Positions 12,000-25,800 of a stretch of 64,000 bases of DNA are shown piece by piece (within the stretch, counting starts at the first letter, position 1; every line of letters starts with the position of its first letter). Under the pieces are notes generated by a model, which was not told where the DNA came from, ran no database searches, and worked only from the letters and a program-made list of their open reading frames with translations. Location of the stretch: positions 1,039,962-1,103,961 of the forward strand of contig VWZP01009168.1 in the NCBI GenBank assembly GCA_013396995.1. Direction: 5' to 3'. The translations under genes were made by a program, and so were the position numbers. Source of the DNA: Dicaeum eximium. Taxonomy: Eukaryota; Chordata; Aves; Passeriformes; Dicaeidae.

Positions 12000-14900
12000 G
12001 ACAGATTTAGAGGATATAAAGAAGAAAGCTCTTATTTCCATACAGAGGTCATTTCTGGGGCATTAAAGCACAGAAAGATTTAATCCCTGGCCAAAAAGCA
12101 GTGGCAAGAAGGCTGTGGCAAGGCAAAGATCTGAACCCAGAATGCCTCAGGGCCCTCACCACAAGACTTTTTTTTTTTCTGAGGATAGGTTCATCTCCAT
12201 TTTCTCAGTGTAATTGAGTGCAGAAAGTATTCAGAGTCTGTTGTTTTTGAGCATGGTCTATTAGGGAATAATCTGAACCAGCCTCTTAGAAGCAAGACAA
12301 TACTTTTCTGATGTACAGAAGATAACATGAGCAGCAAAGGAATTTATGTCATCCCTACCTGAGATGAAGGAGGCTGCAGTGATGCTTTTCTGAGGCCCTT
12401 CCTTGTCTTACGAGTTTTTCACTGTAGAGTGGCCCTGGGAAGGCAAACAGAGGGATAATGTTAGCAATATTAGCAAAATAATATTAGCAAAACACACTGG
12501 GCACTGTGTAAGCACGGGCGAAAGAGCTGGAAGTTTCTCTGAGCAAATGCAGGGAATATCCACTAAATATTTGACTTACTCCCACTTTGTTTCCTGTCAA
12601 GTATCAAGAGCAATGAGCAGAGGACCTGCCTGCAAGTCAATAACACTTGTGGGATTAATTTTTTGCAAGTTTAATGATCTCTTGTATCCCTGAAAAAGGC
12701 ATTTCACACCACTGCAAAGGAGTGAAGAGCAAAGAAGTAAAACCTAAAGCACTTTCCAAGGTGTGGAAAATGCTCTCTGAAGGCAACGTGTTGCTGCTGT
12801 TCAGTTAACCTTGAAAACTCAAGCAATTAAAATGCTAGTGACTAAGACATAATAATTTTGAGAAAGTAGTTTTTTTCTTCCCCTCACAGTCCTACTCTGT
12901 GCCATATTTACAGCCATCTTGAGCTGGCAGTTTTGTATAGGAGAAATCAACCAATACTTGGCTTAAAGGGTCAAAAGACCTCAGAAAGGAAGCCAAGACA
13001 GAATAGCTGTGACTTCTCTCACCCATATGATTATAATCTGAAGGCTGGAAAAGAGACCTGAACATGATTTTATGAAGAAAATGACAGAGAGTCTTCACGT
13101 GAGGCTTTTGGTGCTCTCCCTGCTGGGGACTCTTAAACTCCAAGCAATGTCTTTCACTGGAAGTGGAAATCCAGGGAAGTTGCCTTAGCAGTAGGTTGCT
13201 GTGATAGCTGTCAGTCAGGCAGCTCTGCTCAATGCTGTCCTTAACAGGGTCATTGTCAAAGAGCTGGTGATGCTGCCACAGGTTATTGCACAGCAGAGGT
13301 TTTCTCTTCCCCCTTCTACCTAATAAGAGATTTATTATCATCAAGCCTCTGTTGTGCCCTTGTTTCCCAGTCTTTTTTCTTTCTCCATGAAACTTTGTGT
13401 TCCATATTGAAGAAGGAAACCTGCTCTTTTCCATCCAAGAGAAGCATCTCCATGGATTTCCACTCTTATCTGCCTCTGTATTTTTACAGGATTCAGTCTC
13501 AGCTATTTTTCTTTTCTCTAAATAATAAGTTGTAATCCTGGCATTTTTGAATTCCCAGCGTGGCTCTATTTAGAAATTAGTAAGAGTAATTCTAATATGA
13601 AAGAAAATTGGCCTTTTTAAGCTATTGTTGTATCACAATGGTGCTGAGAGGCACAAACCAACAACGGCGCTGCTTTGTTACCAGGCACTGGGCAGAAATA
13701 GCTGGAGATTGGCCAGACTTTGGAAAATGTGCAATTTCAGCAGGTCAACCAGAGGCAGCAAGAGGAAGGAAATGACTTGAGGAGTGTCACACAGTAGGCA
13801 GCAGCAGAGCCAGGGCAGTGCCATCGAGTTCATCTGCAGTGCCACAGGATTGCACCCTTGAACTCTGCCCGGCTGCCTGTGAGGGATCCACAGCCATGCC
13901 TGCTCTGGAATCACATCCCTGTTCCTGCCTTGGTAGAGAAACTGGAACAGGGAATAGAGGTGAGTGCACCCAAACCGTGTTCAGAGAGCCCATGGTGTCA
14001 ACACAACTGGGTTACACCATTTGGGTAAAGATTATCAGTATATAATCAGCTCCACAGATGGCACAAGATGATTTTTATGTCCCCAAAGGTTGTATAAATA
14101 CCCTGATCTCGTCTTCCACTCTGGTAACCTTTTCTCTGGCTACCTTTAAATAAATGTAAAAACGTTCCCTCAAAACAAATCCCCTTTCCCCTCTTCACTG
14201 AAGCAAGGAACAGCACCACCAGCTGCAACCAGTGAACTCTTTTAGAGGCAGCACTGGGAGGATTTCACTGTCCTCATGTCAGTGTCTGGGAGGGCCCTGC
14301 AGTGTTTGCCATCCCATGTGACCCTGCATCCCAAACTTCCCACCACAGCCTGCTTTGTCCTGTCTCCCTTCTGCCAGATCCCAGTCCTGCTATCAAAGTT
14401 AAGGAACAAAGAGAAGGACCAGTTTCACCTGTGCTGCTGGAGGGATGGTCCCTCTCAGCATGCTTCTGCATTTCCTAGCAAAAAGGAGAGGATTGAGTTT
14501 TGTCATTCAAAAGAGGAAGGGGTGAGCCCAAATCAGCACTAGGTCAAATGAAAAAAAATGCAAAGGAGCAGAGCAGGGACTAGTCCTGAAGCTGGGCAGA
14601 CTCTAGCAGAGCTGGCCTTCCTGCTCCCACTGCTGCTGGAAGAATCTGGGCAGGTTTGGTCCCAACCCTACACACTGTGATCCCTTATCTCCCAGTCCTA
14701 TTTGTTGTTTTGCTGCTTCCAGAACTCTTCTGATCTTAGGATCACAGACAATCAAGTCCTTGTTGCCATCATGCTACAGCAGCACAAAACTGGAGAATCT
14801 TAAATGGTCAAATCTGTCGAATCTGGCTTTTTAGAGGGTAGAGTGGCTGGCATGTGTTTCTGCCCAGGTCACCCCTCTCTGTAGCCACACTCCTGCTTGC

Positions 14901-15715
14901 CCAGAGGTGTGCAGAGGATGATGAGACAGAGTTGCTGCACAGCAGTGTTCCTGTGGTGGCTGAGTCCCAGGTGCTCCATTCTACAAATCATGGGGATTTT
15001 TTCCCATTGTCTGAATGACATAAAGGAATTGTGAATAAATAGAGTGCAGGACCAAAGTGTGCAAAGGAAAAGTCAATGGAGCTTGCTACCAAAACCTACA
15101 TGTCAATAGATGGTTGAAAAAACCTGTAAGTGTCCCTTGTGTGGTTATTTGTGCAATATCCAGCATAACAGAGCATGGATTTGTCTTTGAGCCCTTGAAA
15201 ATGAGAGAGTTATTGCTGTTCATACCACTGTTAAACTGAGCTCTGGGGGTCACCATATTAAATATGAGCAGGTTGGCAGTGTCAAATTCCATACCATGAG
15301 CAATACATTTTATTCTTCTCTTTTCTTGACACAATAGTAGCTTTCATTTTATTTTAGCACTTATGATGCCATTTCCTTTCCACTCTTAGTGTATCAATGT
15401 CTGTCTTCTCTCACCCCTGAAAGAGCTGAGGTTGAATTAACCTCCAATCTCTCTTTCCCACCTCTTCCTGTGTTTCTCCTTCGCCTTGTTTTCTCAAATT
15501 AGAACCTTTCATTGCAAATTTGAGAATGCTGGGGGAAAAAAAATTGTCCCTGAGAGGGCAGCCTGTTGCCCAGTTGAAAAAAGCTGGTTTGTCATGTCAG
15601 GGACATCTTCACTCCATGTGTGACTTTCCTCAGTGCACACCTGGTATTTTTTTCACCAGTGCATCAGGAATATCATGGTTACAACAAGTAATGACTTTGT
15701 TTAATAAATGTGAGA
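12000..15715. other. Intergenic, nothing recognised
   Basis: No exon or clear repeat seen. The longest open frame (minus strand 12892-13434, 180 codons) is of chance length for this composition and matches nothing I recognise. Confidence 0.55.
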
Positions 15716-15717
15716 GT

Positions 15718-16030
15718 CTGGCTTCAGTCCCACAACCTTTCCCCAGCTCTGCTGCTCTTCCCTGGACACGCTCCAGCCCCTCAATGTCTGTCTTGTCCTG
15801 AGGGGACCAAAATTGAACCCAGCACTCGAGGTGTGGCCTCAGCAGTGCCCAGCACAGGGGACAGCAACTGCCCTGGTCCTGCTGCCACACCATGGCTGAT
15901 ACAGCTCAGGTGCCTTTGGCCTTCTTGGCCACCTGGGCACACCTGGCTCATGTTCAGCTGCTGTCCCCAGCATGCCCAGGTCCTTTTCCAGCTTTCCAGC
16001 CACTCTTTCCCCAGCCTGCAGCACTGTAGG
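15718..16030 (-). mobile_element. CR1 fragment
   Basis: The plus strand shows the reversed CR1 with TTCCCTGGACACGCTCCAGC and the downstream GCCTTCTTGGCCACCTGGGC block. Both ends are truncated. Confidence 0.88.
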
Positions 16031-16034
16031 GGTT

Positions 16035-18320
16035 GGTGTGACCCAAGTTACTCACTGGGACTGGGTTAATCAGCACACAAGTATTGTGTATTAAACTGGT
16101 TGTAGTGAAAGAGCAAAATGTATCAATCAAACTGGGTTCTTCAGTTCCTGCCAAGGGAAATTAGGGAGTTTAGTGTCCCTAGACTGAATTTAGACTTCGT
16201 AAATAACCCCTCAGGCAATTGCATGCAAGTCAGTGCAGGCAGCCAGAAGAAAACAATTTAAAAATGACTATGCTTGAGGTTGCAAATACCAGCTTAAACA
16301 AGACTTAGCTGTTGAAAACATACAACTCCATGAGGAGACTCTGAGAATTCCACTTAAATGCTGGTTCTGATTTTCATAAATAGAGGTGAAGCTAGAGAAG
16401 CTCAGCTAGAGGTCTCAGCTCAAAGATGAGCTTCAAAAGTAAAACTGCAGAAATAAATTAATATTTAAAAGGAAGGAAGCTGTAGGAATTCCTGGAGAAT
16501 ACTGTGAAGTCATCTCCTCCAAGGAGTTTGGAAAAGGTGGCATTTTTAAATCAAAAAGCTTGAGTTGTGCATCTTGACAGATGTGTTTTGCAGGAAGGAG
16601 AGGACACTCAAAAGGGTCTGTCCCCACAGCCTGTTTGCACACTCTGCTCACTTGGGATCTCAGAATCTTTGGAAAGAGAGGATCTGGACACAGCAGCCAG
16701 AGATGAACAGGAATAGCAAAGTCATGTCCTCCTCTAAATGATACCTGACTATTTTTGATAGACATTCCTGATAAGGACCCAGATCATAGCCGTCCCCACA
16801 TATCAGGAAATATCAGTGATTTCGATATACGGAACCAAACACAACCCAGTGTTCATGTCCCAAACAGCTCTACATTGATACATTTTATCTCTCAAAATGA
16901 ACCACTACATAGTGGCAAACTTGTAATTCAGAGCAATTCCCTTGTTTCTACAGATTCAGAATACTTTTTATTTTTTTCCCTGTGGAAAGTAAAAATAAAG
17001 TGGTAGGACATTCTCATTGGTAGCATCACGTAATTCCTCAACTCATACCCTGTTTTATGCCAACAATGGGAACTTGTTTTATATGTGTGTCCATATTGAC
17101 ATCAAGTATGTATAATAGTTTTATGGTGAGTTCATTTTTTGCTTGAAGTTTCACATAACCTTTCAGAAATGAGTAGCTATCAACTTCATCCTTCCATCTG
17201 CCTCATTTCATGACTACTTTATTAAATTGAAAGTAAGCTTCACAAAACAATTCTAAAATATGATCCCCCCCAAATCTGGGTCTGTCAGGATGTATAAACT
17301 TGGGCTGTAGTGAACAGATGATATGGCTTGATCTGATGTGCAGGAAGATGGTGATGAGCACCACTTGCTATTGTTAAACAACACATGAATAATGCACTGG
17401 GCTTGGGACCCCTCAGCTCTTCTGGTTTTAATCATTCATCTTCTTTTCTTCCATTTTGTAACTGGACTGTTGATGTAATCCTACCCCATGTGAATGTTAA
17501 GCTGAGGGTTTTGCAATAAATGAAATGCCATCTAAACCAGTGTGAAAGAGCCACACAGTAAAATCTAAGGTGCCCACAAGAGCTGGCAGAGCACTGGGCT
17601 CCTGATGCAGCCAGTGGAGTTAAATAATAATTAGCAATTAAATTATCAGCAAAACATTTTAATCTTGCCCTTGGTCTCCTTGCTTGCCTGAAGAAAGGCA
17701 GAGTTTTATTTCAGTAGAGAGAGTATGAGCCATGCAACAAGTGGAAAAACAGGAGATCTGGCTGGGACTGGGTGACATCAGGCTCCTTGAGCTGAGCCCT
17801 CTGCCATGGTTTCACCAAGAAAGGCCAAAAAGAAACATTAGGTGAGATGAGTGCATAGCACAGGGCAGGAAGTTTATCAAGAAAGGATTTTATCAGAATT
17901 AAAAGCTCTATTCGAGAACTTCAGAACAGTCAATCTTCATCCAATGGCTGCACCTTGAGAATCTAAATCTGCACTCAGGGTAGGAGCAAAACCCATAGGC
18001 AGCATCTGTGCCAGGGAACAAAACACTTTGTTGTCAAAGCTGATGATGTTACTGCTTGCTGGGAACAATCCTGGGCTCATTTTAGCCAACCTGTGCCTGG
18101 GAATACCAGGACAGTGCCAGCTGGCCCAGCCCAAATCAGTGCCAGGAACTGTTCTGTGAATTTAGCAAGGTGAGCAGTCAGATTCCAGCCTCTTTGTGGT
18201 GATCTGGCATTGTTTAATTTACCAATACAATGGGTTTGTGTACTGGATTAAGTGACAGAAGGTGGCAATTTTCTGCTTTCTGCCACAGGATTTGTGTCTT
18301 TTGCTACACTAGCAGACATT
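16035..18320. other. Intergenic, nothing recognised
   Basis: No exon, RNA gene or confident repeat seen. Confidence 0.55.
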
Positions 18321-18325
18321 TCTCC

Positions 18326-18426
18326 TGTCCTGGTTCTTCCCAGGTGCTGTAAAATCTCCTCCAGGTCCTGGCCATGCCCCTCCTGGCTACTGCAAAATTA
18401 ACCCTGTCCTGGCCAGAACCAGGACA
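18326..18426. mobile_element. 101-bp element with 12-bp perfect terminal inverted repeats
   Basis: It begins TGTCCTGGTTCT (18326-18337) and ends AGAACCAGGACA (18415-18426), exact inverse complements. It is flanked by CTCC on both sides (18322-18325, 18427-18430). TG...CA ends with a 4-bp duplication suggest a heavily shortened LTR; a small DNA transposon derivative is the alternative. The right part, read on the minus strand, resembles the start of a known avian ERVL-type LTR. Confidence 0.6.
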
Positions 18427-18981
18427 CTCCCTCAAAATGCTATCAAATGGTAAACCTCACTTCCTTGCAGAGACTACACTGAATTGACCAAGCTGCTTGA
18501 AACTCTCCATACTGGGCATGTTTTTGAGACATCACCTCTTTCCTTTCTAATTCTATTCTGATAGAAGAACTTCCTGTTATATTTAACACTGTATAAATCC
18601 TACTGTCCTATGCTGCGTCTTGCTTATACACCCATGGCTCGAGAGCACTGCAACAATCCCCACATTCTTTCTGCTCAATCTCCTCTGCTGAAGGACACCT
18701 GCACTGAAGAGCTCATGAGCAGCTTCTGGGTTTCATGAGCAGGGCACTGTCTTTATTCCAGAACGTGAGACTTTGAACAGAAGACTGAACAAAAAGGCAC
18801 TGGAAAAACTGTTGTGGAGTCTCCATGCTTGGAGATATACAAAACCCTGCTGAAACTAAAGGCTTTTAAAGTCTTCCAGATTCCTAAGTTTAGGCTGTTA
18901 CTGCTATACTTGAGCACCTAAATTCCACCTGAATCACACCTAAAATGCCTCCATGCTCTTGTGAATTTTGAAATTCCTTAT

Positions 18982-19083
18982 CACAGAATCACAGGATGGT
19001 TTGGGCTGGAAGGGACCTTAAAGACCATCTAGTTCCAGCCCCCTGCCATGGGCAGGGATGCCACCCACCAAACCAGGTTGCTC
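18982..19083 (-). mobile_element. CR1 3' end fragment
   Basis: Reversed tail CACAGAATCACAGGATGG, then about 85 bases of CR1. Confidence 0.9.
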
Positions 19084-19803
19084 ATTATGGTGACTTTAGG
19101 CTCAGATATTATAAGGAGAAGGAAAACCCAGAGGTGAGGTGTTCCTGTGGCTGCTTGCCAAGTCAGAACTCTGAGGTTGGTTCTCTTCTGGTACTCTGCC
19201 CTGGATGGAGCATCCTTCAGTTCTGCCCTGGAGCAGCTCACACAGTCCTGCCTTCAGTGGTGTGACTGTGACCCTGCTGAGCCCCTGCAGCAAACACTTT
19301 CAACACTTCAACTCAGAGACTCCTGCCCCAGCCTCGTGTCTCCCATTCTCAGCCATGAAGCTGGAAAACAAAACTCCCAACCTTCCTTCCCTTGCCTGCC
19401 CCCTCAGCCTGGCTTTATTTCCCAGGGCTGCTGATGGTTGAAGAACAATTGGTTTTGCTCATCTGAGGGGATTTGCATTGTGAATCTTCCCGACAAGCCA
19501 AGGAGAAAAGGGTGGGAGAGGAGGGTGGGAGGAGGGATGCTCTGCCAGCCAGGCAGGCGGGATCGCTCTGGCAGCAGCTCTGCCTGGCTTTCACTCTGCC
19601 TCCCAGGGGAAAATCCTTCCTCTCTCTCCAGGCTTCTCCCCTGCCACACCAGAGGCAGGACAAGGAGGCAGCAGAAGGGTCCCTGCACTGCCAGCACCCA
19701 ACACCAGCTCTCACCTGCAGCAGGCAAACCATGAGGACGAGCTCCTGGCTCCTGCAGTGTCTTCACCTTTGATTGAAAACCTTCACCCATCTCCACAGGG
19801 ACC

Positions 19804-22800
19804 ATGGAGGAGCAGTACATTTCCAAACTCCACCCAGTAGTGGATTATGGAGCTGGGGTCTTTCTTCTCATCATAGGTGAGTTCACAGCCTGCTCGTTTG
19901 CTTGGAGCCAGGGAACAGGATACAGGGATTCCCTGTCTGTGCCGTGGTCAGGCAGAGGAACCTGGAGGGAAATGACAGCAAATATTTCCCCACAGGTTCC
20001 CCTGCTTAGTGCCTTGGAGTTGGTTGGCAGTCAGGATTAATCTCCACTCTTGGATTTGGAATATTTTCTTTTGATGCTGAAGAATGACCAGCACAAATTT
20101 GCCTCTGTGGCATCACAAGTATTCAAAATAAATTGTCTGTCACTTTTTGTGGCATCTCAGCCCTGAGATCTGAGCCAGGGCAGCTCAATCCCTGGGACTG
20201 TTCAGGGGAAAGCAGCTGTGGCTGACCCTGGGTGGGGGAAGTGTCATTCTGCTGGGTCTGGGTAGGATGCACTGCTAGAGAACAGCAAAGTGTTTCCAAA
20301 CAGCAGTTCAGGGTTTTGCAGCAGCCTGTTTGCCCTGCTGCAGGCAGATTGAAAATGAAATACGAGTGGGGATAGCTACGAGCCCATGGCTTCAGTGAAG
20401 TGTTTTCTTCCTTGTCTGCTTCTTGCATGTACACAGGCATTTGTTTTCTACCCTCGTGGATGTGGAGAGGAGTGGAACTTGTTTAGGCATGCTTTCCACC
20501 TGAACTTTTCCTAAGATTCCTTCCTTCAGCTCTCTTGAAAACTCTGGTTGGCATAAGAAAGACAAGCCTGTACTTTCATCTGCTTTAATACTGAGGCTCT
20601 GAGCAGAAGTGCTGGACTTTAGCACTTCATATTTCCTCTTGTTCTGCACAGCAGAGCTCAACTCAGGGTGAGAAAATCCTTGTTCACAAAAAAATGAAGG
20701 GTTTTTCAAGTCATGATGCCAGCTCCCTTCTCTCAGAAATGTAAATACATAGATGAGTAGGTGCCATGCAGTTAAGGCAATGGGAAGGAGCAGCAAAAAA
20801 GGGCTGGAGGCTGGAGCTTCCCTGTTCATGTTCAACCATGCTTCAGTCTCACAGCTCTCCCAAAGGACTTTGGGGCACTGAAACTCCAGGCACAGCTTCC
20901 AGCATCGGATCCAGAGCCCTGTGTGGCAGCCAGGTTCACTGCATCCTGCAGGGACTCTCAGAAATAAAGCAGTGAGCTGAACTGGGATCAGGTGTTGTAT
21001 TTATCCATTGCTTTGCCACCTCATTGGAGCTGCTGCACATCTGTGCCCTGAAATGGTGTTTTTATTAGGACCAAGGCCAGGGCACGGGCAGCAGCACTCA
21101 CCACCAGCTCTTTGGTTATTGTCCCACAGTTACAGCTCTGCCCACAGGCTGTGGGATGGAGGGGAAGAGCTTCTGTCAAGGTTGTTAGAATCCAGGGCAC
21201 AGAGAATGTCTCTCTGCCTGTTTCAGGAGGCTCTGACCATCAGCAGAACACTGCTTTTAACCTCCATCCCTGGAAAAAGTTACCAAGGCTGTTAAAAGTT
21301 ACCAAGGAATGAGTTGGACACACAGGTTTGAATTAGATAGTAGCAGTAGTAGTAGTTGTTTATGACATGGTGAAGAATTAAGGGTTTTAGGATTTTAATA
21401 TGAGAGTGAATAGGACTCAAGATGGAGGATTTTGGGTGTTGTCCCTTCTTCCTTCTTGTCCCTCTTCAGCTCCATTTTCTGTAGCACTGGTGGCAGAAAG
21501 TTACTGGTTAGAGTAAGTAGCAATGTGGAAGTTATGTACATGGATTAGTAGGAGTTATTGGCAGAAAAGTAGAAACAAAGTAGGTGTTAGAATGTAATTG
21601 GGTTAAACAGCTTTAAAAGGCCTTGGTTTTGGATATTTGGGGTCCATTTTGTGCCTCCCTTCTCACATGCTGAGTCTGGTGTGTGCAGACGGTGCTGAGC
21701 TTAAGATAAGAATAAAGAAAAAACCTGAAGGCCAAGAGAAAGAGAGTCCTGCTCGTTCTTCACCCCTGGAAAAGAGCTCAGCAGTGGGAACCCACTCCAA
21801 AGGGCCCAGGGGGTTGGGTTCCCACTCTTGCTGGGACCAAAAAACCAAGAAAGGTGAAGGAGAGGCTGGGCCTGGATGTCACCTCTGATGGCAGAACTGC
21901 TTCCTGCATCTTGTGTAAGGGTTGGGCTCTCACAGAAGAAAGGGAACTGGGTTCATTTTTCCTCCTGAAGCCTGAGGATGTTCTATTTTGGGGCCCTGAC
22001 TGCGAGAAACAGAATGAGGGGCTGGAGTCTCCAGGGAAGGGAACGGAGCTGGGAAGGGTCTGGAGCACAAGTCTGATGAGGAGCAGCTGAGGGAGCTGGG
22101 GGGGCTCAGCCTGGAGAAAAGGAGGCTCAGGGGGCACCTTCTGGCTCTGCACAACTCCTGACAGGAGGAGACAGCCCAGGGGGCTTTGGGCTCTGCTCCC
22201 AGATAACAACAGGACAAGAAGAAATTGCCTCAGGTCGCACCAGGGCAGGTTCAGGTTGGATATTAGGAAACATTTCTTCCTGGAAAGGACTGTGAAGCAC
22301 TGGAACAGGCTGCCCAGAGCAATGGTGGAGTCACAATCCCTGGGAGGATTTAAAAGCTGTGTGGCTGTGGCATTTGGGGACATGCTTTAGAGGTGGCCTG
22401 GTCAGTGCTGGGGAATGGTTGGACCCGATGATCTTGGAGGTGTTTTCCAATCCCCAAAGGATTCCATGATTCCATGATTCCATGTCCCAGCCTGTGGAGA
22501 GTGCTCTGTCAGGTTGCTCTGTCAGCAAGTGGCCAAGCCCTGGAGGGCATCACCCTGTGTGTGCAGACACAGAGATCCTGAGGGCTCAGGGAGCCCTTCA
22601 AGGGCATCCAGAGGTGCCAAGTGAACGTGTGTGCTCAGAAACTGAATGAGGGAGGGACCTGGGGTCTCAGATTTGTGTCCCCTTTTCAGTTAAGCCTTTC
22701 TATTGACATCTCTGAGGCTTTTGTACTTATGCCAATATATTTATTCCATTTCATTGCATGTGCCTCTGTTAAGTCCTCTGTGGGCACTTTAGGTGGTACC

Positions 22801-25800
22801 TGTGAGCAAATGCAGCCTTCCTGCTTTCACAGCCACAAGGGACATGGCAGAATCCTTCTCTGTCTCCCTTTCACATCTGACTCTAGAGGACACCTTCTCA
22901 GGAAAACCTTTCATCAGAATGTTGCTGCAGCACCATGTTCAACTTGAAAGAAGAGAGAAAATGAGTTGTTTGGTGCATGTACGTCTGACACTGCTGTCAC
23001 CAGCACTTTGAAGCCCTGGGGCACGCCTGAATAATGTATTTCTGACAGCTCCTTTTGCAAAGCAACCTCTGGGTCTGTTGCATGCCCCTGGCTAAACAAT
23101 TCCCATGGTCCCACTACTCTCAGAGACCACCAGAACAGCCCTGCTAATTCTCAGGGAGCAGCAAGGACTCTGAGCTGCCCAGCCAGCACATGCCCACCAC
23201 CCAGGCAGCTCAGGGCCCTGTGCTGAGGCTCCAGTTGAAGAGGAGGGAAGTCACACATAAAGAAGGCTTTGGGAAGGGCAGAGATGGAGGGCAGGATGGC
23301 TGCAGTACTTCAGCAGGAAGGAGAAGTGAGGATATTCTTTCTCAGTGCAAGAAATACATGGACCTGCTAGAGTGGGTCCAGAGGTGGCCACAAAGATGCT
23401 CTGAGGGCTGGAGTGCCTCTGCTCTGGAGCCAGCTGGGAGAGCTGGGGCTTCTCTCTGGAAAAGGCTAAAGGGAGATCTCATTGCGGCCTTCCAGTACTT
23501 AAAGGGGGCTTGTAAAAAAGACATAAAGTGACTTTTCACATGGGCAGACAGTGACAGGACATTCCAAACCCTGCCATGGGCAGGGACACCTTCCACTATC
23601 TCAGGTTGCTCCAAGCCCCATCCAACCTGGCCTTGGACATTTCTAGGGATTCAGGAGCAGCCACAGCTTCTGTGGGAAATCTGTGCCAGGGCCTCCCCAC
23701 CCTCACAGGGAAGAACACCTAATATCAAATCTAAACCTGCTCTCTTTCAGTTTAAAGCCATTCCCCCTTTTCTCTACATAATCTTGTAGGAAGTCCCTCC
23801 TCAGCCCTATTGCAGCCCCTCTCAGGCACTTCACAGGCTTCCAGCAGATTTCACAGGTGTGTTAATGGTGTAATTTCCTGTTTGTGTTGATCCTTCCCTT
23901 TCAGCCATCCTGACAATCCTTGGGAATTCAGCTGTCCTTGCCACGGCTGTGAGACGCTGCTCCCTGCTGAAGTCCCCGGAGCTGCTGACGGTGAACCTGG
24001 CCGTGGCAGACCTGGGCATGGCCCTCAGCGTGTACCCGCTGGCCATCGCGGCCGCCTGGAACCACGCCTGGCTGGGGGGAGATGCCTCCTGTGTCTACTA
24101 TGCCCTGATGGGGTTCCTCTTCGGGGTCTGCAGCATGATGACCCTGTGTGCCATGGCCGTGATTCGGTTCCTCGTCACCAACTCCTCCAAAGCCAACAGT
24201 GAGTAAATCCCCGGCGCGCTCACCCGCTGCTGCTGTGCTTGGGCTGGGCTGCTCTGGGAGGTGCTTTGTGGAATGGGGCGTGGATTGTCAGGTCAGTAAC
24301 AGCAGAATAAGCCTCAACTTTTAGTGCAATATCAAATCCTGGTGTTCCCAGAAGGATCTGATTAAATTCTGTATGAAACAGTGAAGTTTTTCACTTCTTT
24401 GTTTCCAAGTGAAGCTACCTGAAAGTGGAGAGCACAAACGTTTTCCTAGACCAGTCTGCCTTCCCTTCCTACTTGTATCCAAGCAGATACCCTGGAATTT
24501 AAAAGGAAGGAATATTCTTCTGGCATTCCTGGGCTGGGACCATAGCACATTCAAGGTGAAATCGATCTTGTAAAGCTCCCTGCCTTACTCAGCCCTGGAT
24601 GAGCGCTGAGGGCTGTGTTCAGGTCTCACCCAATCCTCTGACACTCTGCTTCTCTAGAAGCCCCACCTGCAGCAGCAGCCCAGGTATTTCTGTAGCCACC
24701 ATCCTTCTGTCTAAGGAGAAGTTATGGCAAACCCCCACGTGGTTGGGATGGGATCCCTATTGATTTGCGGGAAAAAAAAACCTAACTCTTGTTACAGAGT
24801 TAAAACTTGTGAAAGTTGTAAAGCCGGTATGTTTATTCCAGCCCCGTGCATATGGATTCTCAAAGGACATGCCCAACCCCAAAAAGTTCTGAGTCTTTTT
24901 TATTCTCCCTTACTTGTGCATATGTATAGGGTTTCACAATAGGTTCATGCATATTCATTTTTGTGTTACAATTAGGTCTTATCAGCCCTTGTACAGAGAG
25001 CTTTCTGGTCATCTCCACCCTCTCACCCTCTCCTGCAGCCTCTATATTCCTTCAAGGCCTCTTATCTCTCTGTCTAGCTTGGAATTTGCATTCCTTTAAT
25101 TTAGCAAACACAGGCAAGGACAAGCAGTTTCGAGCAGTTTTGGGCACCACAGTTAAACAGCAGAGTTAAAAGACTAAACAAAATTAAACAAGATGAAACA
25201 GCATCTTTTCATCTATGCGAGCAAGCTACAAACGAAATGATTCACATTCTACCTAAATCCAAAATGAATTTCTACTCGAGATAAGTTTTATGCTGTTTCA
25301 TTATGTGCTCGCTCTTCCTCTTTGTTGCAGGTAACAAAATCACCAAGAACACTGTCTGCATCCTGATTGCTTTTATCTGGCTCTACTCCTTGCTCTGGGC
25401 CATCCTGCCCTTGGTGGGCTGGGGCTACTACGGCCCTGAGCCCTTTGGCATCTCTTGTACAATAGCCTGGAGCAAATTCCACAACTCCTCCAATGGTTTC
25501 TCCTTCATCCTGAGCATGTTCCTCCTGTGCACGGTCCTGCCTGCACTGACCATCGTTGCCTGTTACTTGGGGATTGCCTGGAAGGTTCATAAAGCATACC
25601 AAGAGATCCAGAATATTGACAGGATCCCTAATGCAGCCAAACTGGAGAAGAAGCTGACCCTGGTGAGTTGTCCCTGTGTTGGGAAGAGTGTGCAGTAATC
25701 AGGAACTGGTTCTGCTCATGCACAGCTCACAGAATCATGGAATTATGGAGATCTACACAGAAATTCTGTGTGGAAATGGGATTTTAATATATTAGATATT

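Noticed and set aside
12892..13434. 180-codon open frame on the minus strand in unique DNA
   Set aside because: This is about the length expected for the longest chance frame in 64 kb. No domain, splice context or promoter is visible and the protein has no recognisable features.
21778..22383. 201-codon open frame on the minus strand
   Set aside because: It covers the antisense of a CR1 and LTR-like sequence; no independent coding evidence.
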